From positions 248,001-312,000 of the forward strand of contig NZ_FONS01000003.1 of assembly GCF_900112985.1 (NCBI RefSeq): a DNA stretch of 64,000 bases, in the 5' to 3' direction. Below are positions 16,550 to 23,482 of the stretch, in pieces. The number at the start of each line of letters is the position of its first letter. The stretch's first letter is position 1. This DNA comes from Pedobacter antarcticus. GTDB taxonomy: Bacteria; Bacteroidota; Bacteroidia; Sphingobacteriales; Sphingobacteriaceae. A model generated the notes under the pieces. That model was not told the origin of the DNA. It saw only the letters and a program-made list of their open reading frames with translations, and did not search any database. The position numbers and the translations under genes are program-made.

Positions 16550-16687
16550 CGACTTGATTCCTAGATATTTAATCAATACAAATAATCATTACATTATTCC
16601 GAATAATCAATCTATACCGCATATAATTCTGATTAGCCCCGTCATATTGATTGATAGGCAACAATTATATGGCATTTTTCACAATCC

Positions 16688-17806
16688 TTAATGCAATAGC
16701 TGATACAATCCACCTGGTTTCACGCAGATTAAACCCTTCATTTCCAGATCAAGTAAGGTTAGCGCTAATGCGCCGGCTCCCAATTTAAGTGCGGCTGAAA
16801 GTTGATCTGCCTGCAATCCTTTTTCGCTCAGTGCGTTAAATACAGCGCGCTGCTCTGCTGTTAATAATATTTTTTGCTGGTTAGCCTTTTCGTTTTCTTT
16901 GGCAAGCTGCGCTTCCTGTTGCCGCTTATGAACTTTATTCCAGCCCATTGCTTCCATTACTTCTGCTGTATGCTGCAATAAAATTGCCTGATTTGTCCTG
17001 ATCAGATAATTACAGCCCGCCGATCCCACATCTGTAATTCTGCCAGGAACGGCATAAACATCTCTATGATAAGAGTTTGCCAGGTCGGCAGTAATCAAGG
17101 CGCCACCCTTTTCTGCTGCTTCCACAACGATCGTCACTGCGGCAATACCAGCAATAATTCTATTTCTCCGGGGAAAATTCTCCGGCCTGCACGAAGTTTT
17201 AAATGGAAACTCTGAAAGAAGACCACCACAGTTTAACATTTCAACGGCAGTTTCCCGGTGTACAGCCGGATAAATCCGGTCCAGGCCATGCCCCAAAACG
17301 CCGACTGTAGGAATATTTAGACGCAGACACTCGCGGTGGACACAAACATCAATACCATAAGCCAGCCCGGAAACCACCATTACATCGTAATCCTGCAAGA
17401 CCTCAGCGATCGCAGCACAGCTTTGCAACCCATATGCGGTGGTCTTTCTGGAACCCACGATACTAATAATGCGATCCTGTTCTAGCTGCGCATTGCCCTT
17501 GCTATAAAGTAACAGGGGTGCATCATGACACTGATTCAGGTTCTTTGGATATAAAGGGTCTGTAAAAAATAGTGGGCGGCAGCCGTATTTATTGAGCAGC
17601 AGAAGCTGCTCTTCTGCCAACTGCAGCGGTAAGGAACTACATATTTGCGCCGCCATCGCAGCGCTCATCCCTGTTTCTGAAATTAATGCGGAAGATCCTG
17701 CCTTAAAGATATTTGAAGCATCTTTGAAGTGACTGATTAGCTTTCTCGCATTTACGGGACCGACTGACGGGATCAGTGTAAGTGCTATCTGATGTATAAG
17801 GCTCAT
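16688..17806 (-). CDS. dprA: DNA-processing protein DprA
   Basis: DprA protects incoming single-stranded DNA and loads RecA during natural transformation. The 372-residue protein has a helical N-terminal SAM/HhH-like region (to about 70), the Rossmann core with SIVGSRKTTAYG and VVSGLAYGIDVCVHR, LLSEFPF, and RPENFPRRNRIIAG with EAAEKGGALITA, and a C-terminal winged-helix domain (about 305-372). All core motifs are intact. It stands between rsmG and the CBS gene on the minus strand, 80 bases after rsmG. Its presence alone does not prove competence, as dprA is widespread. Confidence 0.93.
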   Translation of the reverse strand: MSLIHQIALTLIPSVGPVNARKLISHFKDASNIFKAGSSALISETGMSAAMAAQICSSLPLQLAEEQLLLLNKYGCRPLFFTDPLYPKNLNQCHDAPLLLYSKGNAQLEQDRIISIVGSRKTTAYGLQSCAAIAEVLQDYDVMVVSGLAYGIDVCVHRECLRLNIPTVGVLGHGLDRIYPAVHRETAVEMLNCGGLLSEFPFKTSCRPENFPRRNRIIAGIAAVTIVVEAAEKGGALITADLANSYHRDVYAVPGRITDVGSAGCNYLIRTNQAILLQHTAEVMEAMGWNKVHKRQQEAQLAKENEKANQQKILLTAEQRAVFNALSEKGLQADQLSAALKLGAGALALTLLDLEMKGLICVKPGGLYQLLH

Positions 17807-17886
17807 CTGCTAAATTAGTTTATAGCAGACGAAACCTGTTAAATTTCTTTAAGCGACGTTTGAACGGATCAGCATTTTATGTGTGA

Positions 17887-18519
17887 TTAACTCGGTATAT
17901 ATACGACGTATTTAGTCTCAAAAAATTCTTCATCAAAATATTCAGAGAGCGGATATAATTCTGCTTTTAACCTGGATTCCTTAATTTCTTCTGCCAGATC
18001 ACCTCCTTTGAGGTAAAGGATGCCATTTGGGATCGCATGAATAGAGTCTTTTTTAAACTTATCTGCAATCCATGGATAAAAATCGATGAGCCTGGTTACT
18101 GCTCTGGAAACTACAAAATCATACTTCCCTTCTACCTGTTCTGCCCGGGAATGCGTCGCCTTAATGTTTTTGAGGCCTAAAGCCGCCGCTACCTCATTTA
18201 CAACCTTTATCTTTTTGCCGATAGAATCGACCAGATGGAAATTAGTTTCAGGGAATAATATGGCTAGGGGGATTCCGGGGAAACCACCACCTGTACCAAC
18301 ATCCAGGATGGATGCGCCTGGCTGGAATGTACAGAATTTAGCTATTCCCAGTGAGTGTAAAATATGTCTTTCGTATAATTCTTCGATATCTTTCCTGGAA
18401 ATCACATTGATCTGTGCATTCCAGAATACATATAAATCATACAACTGTTCAAATTTTTGTTGCTGATCTTCTGTTAGATTTGTAAAATACCTCTGCAGTA
18501 GGGCTGATTTTATTTCCAC
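17887..18519 (-). CDS. rsmG: 16S rRNA (guanine527-N7)-methyltransferase
   Basis: RsmG methylates N7 of G527 in 16S rRNA with S-adenosylmethionine. The 210-residue protein has the family marks: NVISRKDIEELYERHILHS in the N-terminal part, SAM loop DVGTGGGFPGIPLAI (about 69-83), then VDSIGKK and VSRAV. The start overlaps the end of the upstream glycosyltransferase gene by 10 bases, so the two are likely co-transcribed. Loss of this enzyme gives low-level streptomycin resistance in other species. Confidence 0.93.
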   Translation of the reverse strand: MEIKSALLQRYFTNLTEDQQQKFEQLYDLYVFWNAQINVISRKDIEELYERHILHSLGIAKFCTFQPGASILDVGTGGGFPGIPLAILFPETNFHLVDSIGKKIKVVNEVAAALGLKNIKATHSRAEQVEGKYDFVVSRAVTRLIDFYPWIADKFKKDSIHAIPNGILYLKGGDLAEEIKESRLKAELYPLSEYFDEEFFETKYVVYIPS

Positions 18520-19655
18520 TTGACTTTTTTAATAAATATAGAGAGAATGCCGTTAATTATCAGGAAAACAAACAATAGTATGTCCAGAACCGGGAACCAC
18601 CAGCGTAATTCTGCATAATTAAGGCGTTTTAATAAACGGGGATAAATCAGGCATCTGATTAACAGGCTCAGGCCAAAAACCCCTCCCGCAACCAAAATTC
18701 CTGACTTGAAAAAACAAAGCGCAGTCAGCAAGGCATAAAATAGGAACTGTGCTATAATCTGAAGACTGAGTATAAACTGATGACTCTTCTTATAAAACTT
18801 ACCCGCCCCGAAATGACGTTTCTTCTGACGAAGATAGGCGCCTAGCGTTGTATTCGGAACAGACCAGACGTGTGCATCTGGATTAATTCTGATCTCCGTA
18901 TTACGTGATGTTGCATTTGCGTTTACAAAGAGATCGTCATCACCTGAAGGGATATGCATATGTGCAGCAAACCCTCTATTCTTAAAGAATAGCGACCTTT
19001 TATAAGCCATATTTCTGCCTACCCCCATATAGGGCATGCCTTTTAAAGCAAAAGAAAGATAATTAATAGCGGTAAAAAAGGTCTCGAAACGGATAAGGCT
19101 GTTTAAAATCCCCCTGCTACGCATATAAGGTGAGTAACCCAGAACGATAGAAACCTGCTCATCTGCAGGCTGCTGCATGCCCAAAAGCCAGTTTGGCGAC
19201 GCTGGAGAACAATCTGCATCTGTGAAAACCAACCATTCGTTCGAAGCTGCTTTTATACCCATAGTTACGGCAAACTTCTTGCCCGCAATAAACTTTTCAC
19301 CTTCGGGAACCTTCACTATTTTTAGGTTTTTATATTGCTCACTCAAGGTTTCCAGAACTTCGCGGGTTCGATCCCACGAGCGGTCATTGACGACAATAAC
19401 CTCGAAATTGGGATAGTTCTGCTCCAGCACCAGAGGTAAATACTGGCTGAGATTATCGGCTTCATTTCTGGCACAAATAATTACACTGATCGGTTCTAAT
19501 GACTGGTCGGGAATTTCTTCCACGCTAACAGTGACTAGTTTCAGGTGTACAAAAAGACTGAAATAGAGTTGAATAGCAAAGCAAAAAAGGAGAGCGCCGG
19601 TTAAACAGCTTTCAATAAGAGTTAATTCCACATTGATGTTTTTGACAGCTGCCAA
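18510..19655 (-). CDS. Family 2 glycosyltransferase, membrane protein
   Basis: The 381-residue protein has an N-terminal membrane helix (about 15-37), a GT2 domain with SVIICARNEADNL, VIVVNDRSWDRT and the DxD site FTDADCSP (about 145-152), and two or three C-terminal helices (about 290-375). A later region with SGDDDLFVNA and RQKKRHFGAGK resembles the (Q/R)xxRW acceptor block of processive GT2 enzymes, here RQKKRHF. The product cannot be named; related proteins make membrane glycolipids, carotenoid glycosides or polysaccharides. It overlaps rsmG. Confidence 0.85.
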   Translation of the reverse strand: MAAVKNINVELTLIESCLTGALLFCFAIQLYFSLFVHLKLVTVSVEEIPDQSLEPISVIICARNEADNLSQYLPLVLEQNYPNFEVIVVNDRSWDRTREVLETLSEQYKNLKIVKVPEGEKFIAGKKFAVTMGIKAASNEWLVFTDADCSPASPNWLLGMQQPADEQVSIVLGYSPYMRSRGILNSLIRFETFFTAINYLSFALKGMPYMGVGRNMAYKRSLFFKNRGFAAHMHIPSGDDDLFVNANATSRNTEIRINPDAHVWSVPNTTLGAYLRQKKRHFGAGKFYKKSHQFILSLQIIAQFLFYALLTALCFFKSGILVAGGVFGLSLLIRCLIYPRLLKRLNYAELRWWFPVLDILLFVFLIINGILSIFIKKVKWK

Positions 19656-19728
19656 ATTTCAGGTTTTTAATCTGTATTGCAGCCCTTTGTTGATAAAAAA
19701 TTTAGGCGGTAAACCGGCTGTTTTTTGC

Positions 19729-19736
19729 TACTTTTG
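19729..19736 (+). promoter_or_regulatory. -7 promoter box of the tgt unit
   Basis: TACTTTTG matches TAnnTTTG and lies 27 bases before the tgt ATG. It would drive tgt, the LptF/G gene and the EamA gene, which follow with no gaps. Confidence 0.55.
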
Positions 19737-19763
19737 CCGAGATTTTAGGAAGCGTATATATAA

Positions 19764-20894
19764 ATGAAATTTACTTTACAGGCAAACGATATCCACTCTA
19801 AAGCTAGAGCCGGAACAGTTACTACCGCTCATGGCGAGATTCAAACACCCATTTTCATGCCTGTGGGCACTGCCGGAACGGTTAAAGCTGTTCATCAGCG
19901 TGAATTGGAAAATGATATCAATGCACAAATTATACTGGGAAACACCTACCACCTGTACCTCAGACCGGGACTTGATGTTCTGGAAAGGGCCGGTGGTTTG
20001 CATAAATTTATAGGTTGGGACCGTCCTATTCTAACGGATAGCGGTGGTTATCAGGTATATTCCCTGAGTAAGGTGAATAAGATTAAAGAAGAAGGTGTTA
20101 CATTCCGCTCCCATATTGACGGATCAAAACACTTGTTCACGCCTGAAAATGCAATGGACATTCAGCGCACTATCGGAGCTGATATTATCATGGCTTTTGA
20201 TGAGTGCACACCATATCCCTGTGACTACAAATACGCAGCAAATTCCATTAACATGACCCACAGGTGGTTAAGGAGGTGCTGCAAGCGTTTTGATGAGACT
20301 ACACCAAAGTATGGTTTTGAGCAAACCCTGTTCCCTATCGTGCAAGGCTCTGTTTATAAAGATCTGCGTGTAAAGTCTGCAGAGTTTATTGCCAGCATGG
20401 GCCGCGAAGGTAATGCAATTGGTGGTTTGTCGGTGGGCGAGCCTGCAGAAGAGATGTATGGTATGACTGAAGTGGTCTGCAATGTACTTCCAGAAGATAA
20501 ACCACGTTATCTTATGGGTGTTGGCACACCAATTAATATCCTGGAAAACATCGCTTTAGGCATTGACATGTTTGATTGTGTAATGCCAACAAGAAATGCA
20601 AGAAACGGTATGCTTTTTACCCGCAACGGGATTATTAATATCGGGAATAAAAAATGGGCAGATGATTTCTCTCCTATTGACGCAGATAGTGATCTGTATG
20701 CGGATCAGGTTTATTCGAAAGCATATTTGCGTCACCTGATGCATTCTAAAGAAATGCTTGGTGCACAAATTGCAACACTGCACAATCTACATTTTTACCT
20801 TTGGCTGGTTAAAGAAGCAAGGGAAAAAATTATTAGCGGCGAGTTTTACGCCTGGAAAAATAAAATGGTAACTATATTAGGTAATAAACTGTAA
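19764..20894 (+). CDS. tgt: tRNA-guanine transglycosylase (queuosine pathway)
   Basis: Tgt exchanges guanine 34 of GU(N) anticodon tRNAs for preQ1. The 376-residue protein has LTDSGGYQV with the catalytic-region Asp92, FPIVQGS, GGLSVGEP and nucleophile Asp271 in MFDCVMPTR. The zinc site is abnormal. The usual CxCxxC before YSRAYLRHL is replaced: SDLYAD places Ser309, Leu311 and Asp314 at the three Cys positions, while the fourth ligand His340 (HNLHF) is kept. So the structural zinc is probably missing or held differently. Catalytic residues are intact, so activity is still expected. The LptF/G gene starts immediately after the stop. Confidence 0.93.
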   Translation: MKFTLQANDIHSKARAGTVTTAHGEIQTPIFMPVGTAGTVKAVHQRELENDINAQIILGNTYHLYLRPGLDVLERAGGLHKFIGWDRPILTDSGGYQVYSLSKVNKIKEEGVTFRSHIDGSKHLFTPENAMDIQRTIGADIIMAFDECTPYPCDYKYAANSINMTHRWLRRCCKRFDETTPKYGFEQTLFPIVQGSVYKDLRVKSAEFIASMGREGNAIGGLSVGEPAEEMYGMTEVVCNVLPEDKPRYLMGVGTPINILENIALGIDMFDCVMPTRNARNGMLFTRNGIINIGNKKWADDFSPIDADSDLYADQVYSKAYLRHLMHSKEMLGAQIATLHNLHFYLWLVKEAREKIISGEFYAWKNKMVTILGNKL

Positions 20895-21998
20895 ATGAAC
20901 TTCCTGAAAGGCAGAATTAAGATTATTGACGGCTATATCATTGGCAAATATCTGGGTACGTTTATCTATACCCTGACTTTGTTCGTGGTTATCATTGTAA
21001 TCTTTGACCTTTCAGAGAAACTGGATGATTTTTTAGGCAACAACCTTACGCTCTGGCAAGTTATATCACTTTATTACGCGGGTTCAATTCCTTTCTATGT
21101 GAATATGCTGTCCCCGCTGATCAATTTTATTGCTGTGATTTTTTTCACAGCAAAAATGGCCGATCAGACAGAGATCGTACCTATCCTCAGCGGTGGTGTA
21201 AGCTTTAACCGGTTCCTGCAGCCCTACCTGATCTCAGCATTTATCATTTTCGCTGCTAACCTGGGTTCTAATCTTTATATTTTACCCTACACTAATCAGT
21301 TAAAGACTACCTTCGAAAATACATACGTAAAGAAAAATGACCCATCCAGTAAGCTGAATATTCATATGAAGCTCGATGACAACACCTATATCTATATCGA
21401 ATCTTTCGAAAACAAAAGTAAATCCGGGTATAAATTTATGCTGGATAACTTTAAAGGTGATGTTCTGGTTAAAAAATTAGTTGCGGAAAATATTAAGTGG
21501 GATTCCTTAAAACGAAGCTGGAAAATAACCAATTATACGGTACGCCATATCAACGGATTAAAAGAAAGCTTTGAAAACGGGCTAACCAAAACCAAAGATA
21601 CTGTTCTGGACATGAGTCCAAACGATTTCTCAGCCTATGAGAATGTATACGAAACACTTACGAATAGAGAGTTAGTCGATAAAATAGAGAAGGAAAAGAC
21701 CAGGGGAACTGGTATAAGGAATGACCTGCTTTTTGAACAATACAAAAGGTGGTTACAGCCATTATCGGCCTTTGTATTGACGCTCATAGGGGTTGCGCTT
21801 TCGTCCAGAAAGGTTCGCGGAGGTGTTGGCCTGCCACTCGGAGTGGGTATTATTCTGAGTTTCGCATATATCGTATTAAACCAGTTTGCCAAGATGTTTT
21901 CCATTAAAGGTGGAATTCCTCCGCTACTCGCTGTCCTGGTGCCAACCATTTTCTTCGGATTACTAGGCTACTATCTTTTAAGAAAAGCTCCAAAATAA
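20895..21998 (+). CDS. LptF/LptG family permease (YjgP/YjgQ)
   Basis: The 367-residue membrane protein has three N-terminal helices (about 15-110), a periplasmic beta-jellyroll-like domain (about 130-270) and three C-terminal helices (about 285-365), the LptF/LptG layout. These proteins pair with LptB ATPase to pull lipopolysaccharide out of the inner membrane. Which of the two paralogues this is cannot be decided from sequence alone. It starts directly after the tgt stop and the EamA gene starts directly after its own stop. Confidence 0.9.
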   Translation: MNFLKGRIKIIDGYIIGKYLGTFIYTLTLFVVIIVIFDLSEKLDDFLGNNLTLWQVISLYYAGSIPFYVNMLSPLINFIAVIFFTAKMADQTEIVPILSGGVSFNRFLQPYLISAFIIFAANLGSNLYILPYTNQLKTTFENTYVKKNDPSSKLNIHMKLDDNTYIYIESFENKSKSGYKFMLDNFKGDVLVKKLVAENIKWDSLKRSWKITNYTVRHINGLKESFENGLTKTKDTVLDMSPNDFSAYENVYETLTNRELVDKIEKEKTRGTGIRNDLLFEQYKRWLQPLSAFVLTLIGVALSSRKVRGGVGLPLGVGIILSFAYIVLNQFAKMFSIKGGIPPLLAVLVPTIFFGLLGYYLLRKAPK

Positions 21999-22904
21999 AT
22001 GACAAAGCCCGCTCTCAACGAAGAAAACAGAAGTTTACTGATACTTCATGGTACAATTTTAATCTGGGGCTTCACGGGGATCCTGGGTGCCTTAATATCG
22101 ATAGATCCGGTACGAATGGTCTGGTATAGGGTTATGATTGCCAGCATCACCCTTTTTTTCTATTTTAAAGCGAGTAAGTTTAACCTTAAAATAAGCCGGA
22201 AAGAATTTCTGCAATTCTTCTTTACAGGAAGTATTGTAGCACTGCACTGGATCCTTTTCTTCGAGGCTATTAAAGTATCCACCGTCTCCGTCGCCCTGGT
22301 CTGCCTGTCTGCATTCACATTATTTACAGCCATTTTAGAACCTTTTTTCAGAAAAACAAAGATCCAGCTAAGTGATATTATCATCGGTCTGGTAATTATT
22401 GCCGGCATTTACATGATCTTTAAATTTGAAAGCAATTACACAATGGGTATCATTGTGGGTTTATCTGCTGCACTTTGCTCGGCAACATTTTCTGTTTTCA
22501 ACTCTATGTTTGCCCAAAAAAGCGATGCCAAAATCATTGGGTTTTATGAGATATCCGGCGCATTTGTATGGATAACATTATATAGAATTTTCGATGGAAC
22601 ATTGTCTCATGAAACGTTTAACCTGAGCACATCCGATTGGATTTACCTGTTCATATTAGGAACTGTTTGTACTGCACTGGCCTACATTGCCGGCGTATCT
22701 GTGATGCGTACATTGTCTGCTTTCCGCGTTGCATTAATCACAAATCTGGAGCCGGTATACGGCATCATATTAGCCTATTTATTCTTTGATCATAAAGAGA
22801 CAATGTCGCTTGGATTTTACGGTGGAACTGTCCTTATTCTGGGTGCAGTTTTTCTTTATCCAATCTATAAAAAAAGACAAAGTCAACTCGGACCCTCCAA
22901 ATAA
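21999..22904 (+). CDS. EamA/DMT family transporter
   Basis: The 301-residue protein has about ten hydrophobic helices arranged as two EamA repeats (about 10-145 and 150-292), as in drug/metabolite transporters such as RhaT or RarD-like exporters. Typical marks are LHGTILIWGFTGILG in the first helix and NLEPVYGIILAYL in the ninth. The substrate is unknown. It is the last gene of the tgt unit and is followed by a terminator. Confidence 0.88.
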   Translation: MTKPALNEENRSLLILHGTILIWGFTGILGALISIDPVRMVWYRVMIASITLFFYFKASKFNLKISRKEFLQFFFTGSIVALHWILFFEAIKVSTVSVALVCLSAFTLFTAILEPFFRKTKIQLSDIIIGLVIIAGIYMIFKFESNYTMGIIVGLSAALCSATFSVFNSMFAQKSDAKIIGFYEISGAFVWITLYRIFDGTLSHETFNLSTSDWIYLFILGTVCTALAYIAGVSVMRTLSAFRVALITNLEPVYGIILAYLFFDHKETMSLGFYGGTVLILGAVFLYPIYKKRQSQLGPSK

Positions 22905-22930
22905 AAACAAGCTTAATATTATATTGACCG

Positions 22931-22951
22931 GGCCTCTTTGAGGCCTTTTTT
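22931..22951 (+). terminator. Terminator of the tgt-lpt-EamA unit
   Basis: GGCCTC and GAGGCC pair around TTT and are followed by a six-base T-run. Confidence 0.88.
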
Positions 22952-23482
22952 ATGCGCGCTCAAAACTCATATCTTAAGATTTAAGCCCAGCATCCGAAAG
23001 GAAATCTTCAATCAATACGACAGTTAATACAGGTGCCAATTTTCAAATAGAATTCAGAAAAAAATAAGGCGATCAGACTGATGAAACAGCGCTCCGCAGC
23101 GGAATAAAACAAGCACAAACAAAGGGGTCCATACTCAGTTTATCCGGCAGAAGAAGTATGGAAACTCCGTGAGGGTAGGGGAAGCAGGAGTCGTAGAAAG
23201 CCATCTTATTTCAAACTGGAATAAACAAAATCATTCTATTTATTTTCTAATATTAGTGTATATTCATCAAATTTTATTTCCAAATAAAAAGATAGAATAA
23301 AACAAATACAAACTACGGGAGAACGGCATTAAAAAAAGAAAATACCTTATAAAATACTCGAATAAAATATTTAAATATTTACACTAACTATCAGATATTT
23401 AAACTAAACAAATAAAGTTAAACATCATATAATAATGGATTTAATTTTTAAATTTTACTAATTATTTTAGCACAACTCTTGA
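22952..23482. other. 530-bp gap with a structured island
   Basis: No gene is recognised. Most is very AT-rich, but 23085-23210 is richer in G and C and holds several inverted repeats: TCCGC-A-GCGGA near 23093-23103, CCATACT/AGTATGG (23129-23135, 23155-23161) and ACTCC/GGAGT (23164-23168, 23187-23191). This could be a small RNA gene or a decayed element. The AT-rich stretch after 23220 probably carries the promoter of the next gene. Confidence 0.5.
23129..23191. ncRNA. Candidate structured RNA: two adjacent stem-loops
   Basis: Stem 1 is CCATACT with AGTATGG (18-base loop region plus one); stem 2 is ACTCC with GGAGT around a purine-rich GTGAGGGTAGGGGAAGCA loop. The stems are separated by only two bases. 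I do not recognise an RNA family. No T-run follows, which argues against a simple terminator-ended small RNA. Confidence 0.25.

Noticed and set aside
19360-19385. GGTTCGATCCC on the plus strand, like a tRNA T-loop
   Set aside because: It lies inside the glycosyltransferase gene and no acceptor, D or anticodon stems can be drawn around it.
23131-23222. Stop-free frame YSVYPAEEVWKLREG... in the structured island
   Set aside because: No start codon in a suitable place, short, and no family recognised; kept only as a remark on a possible remnant.
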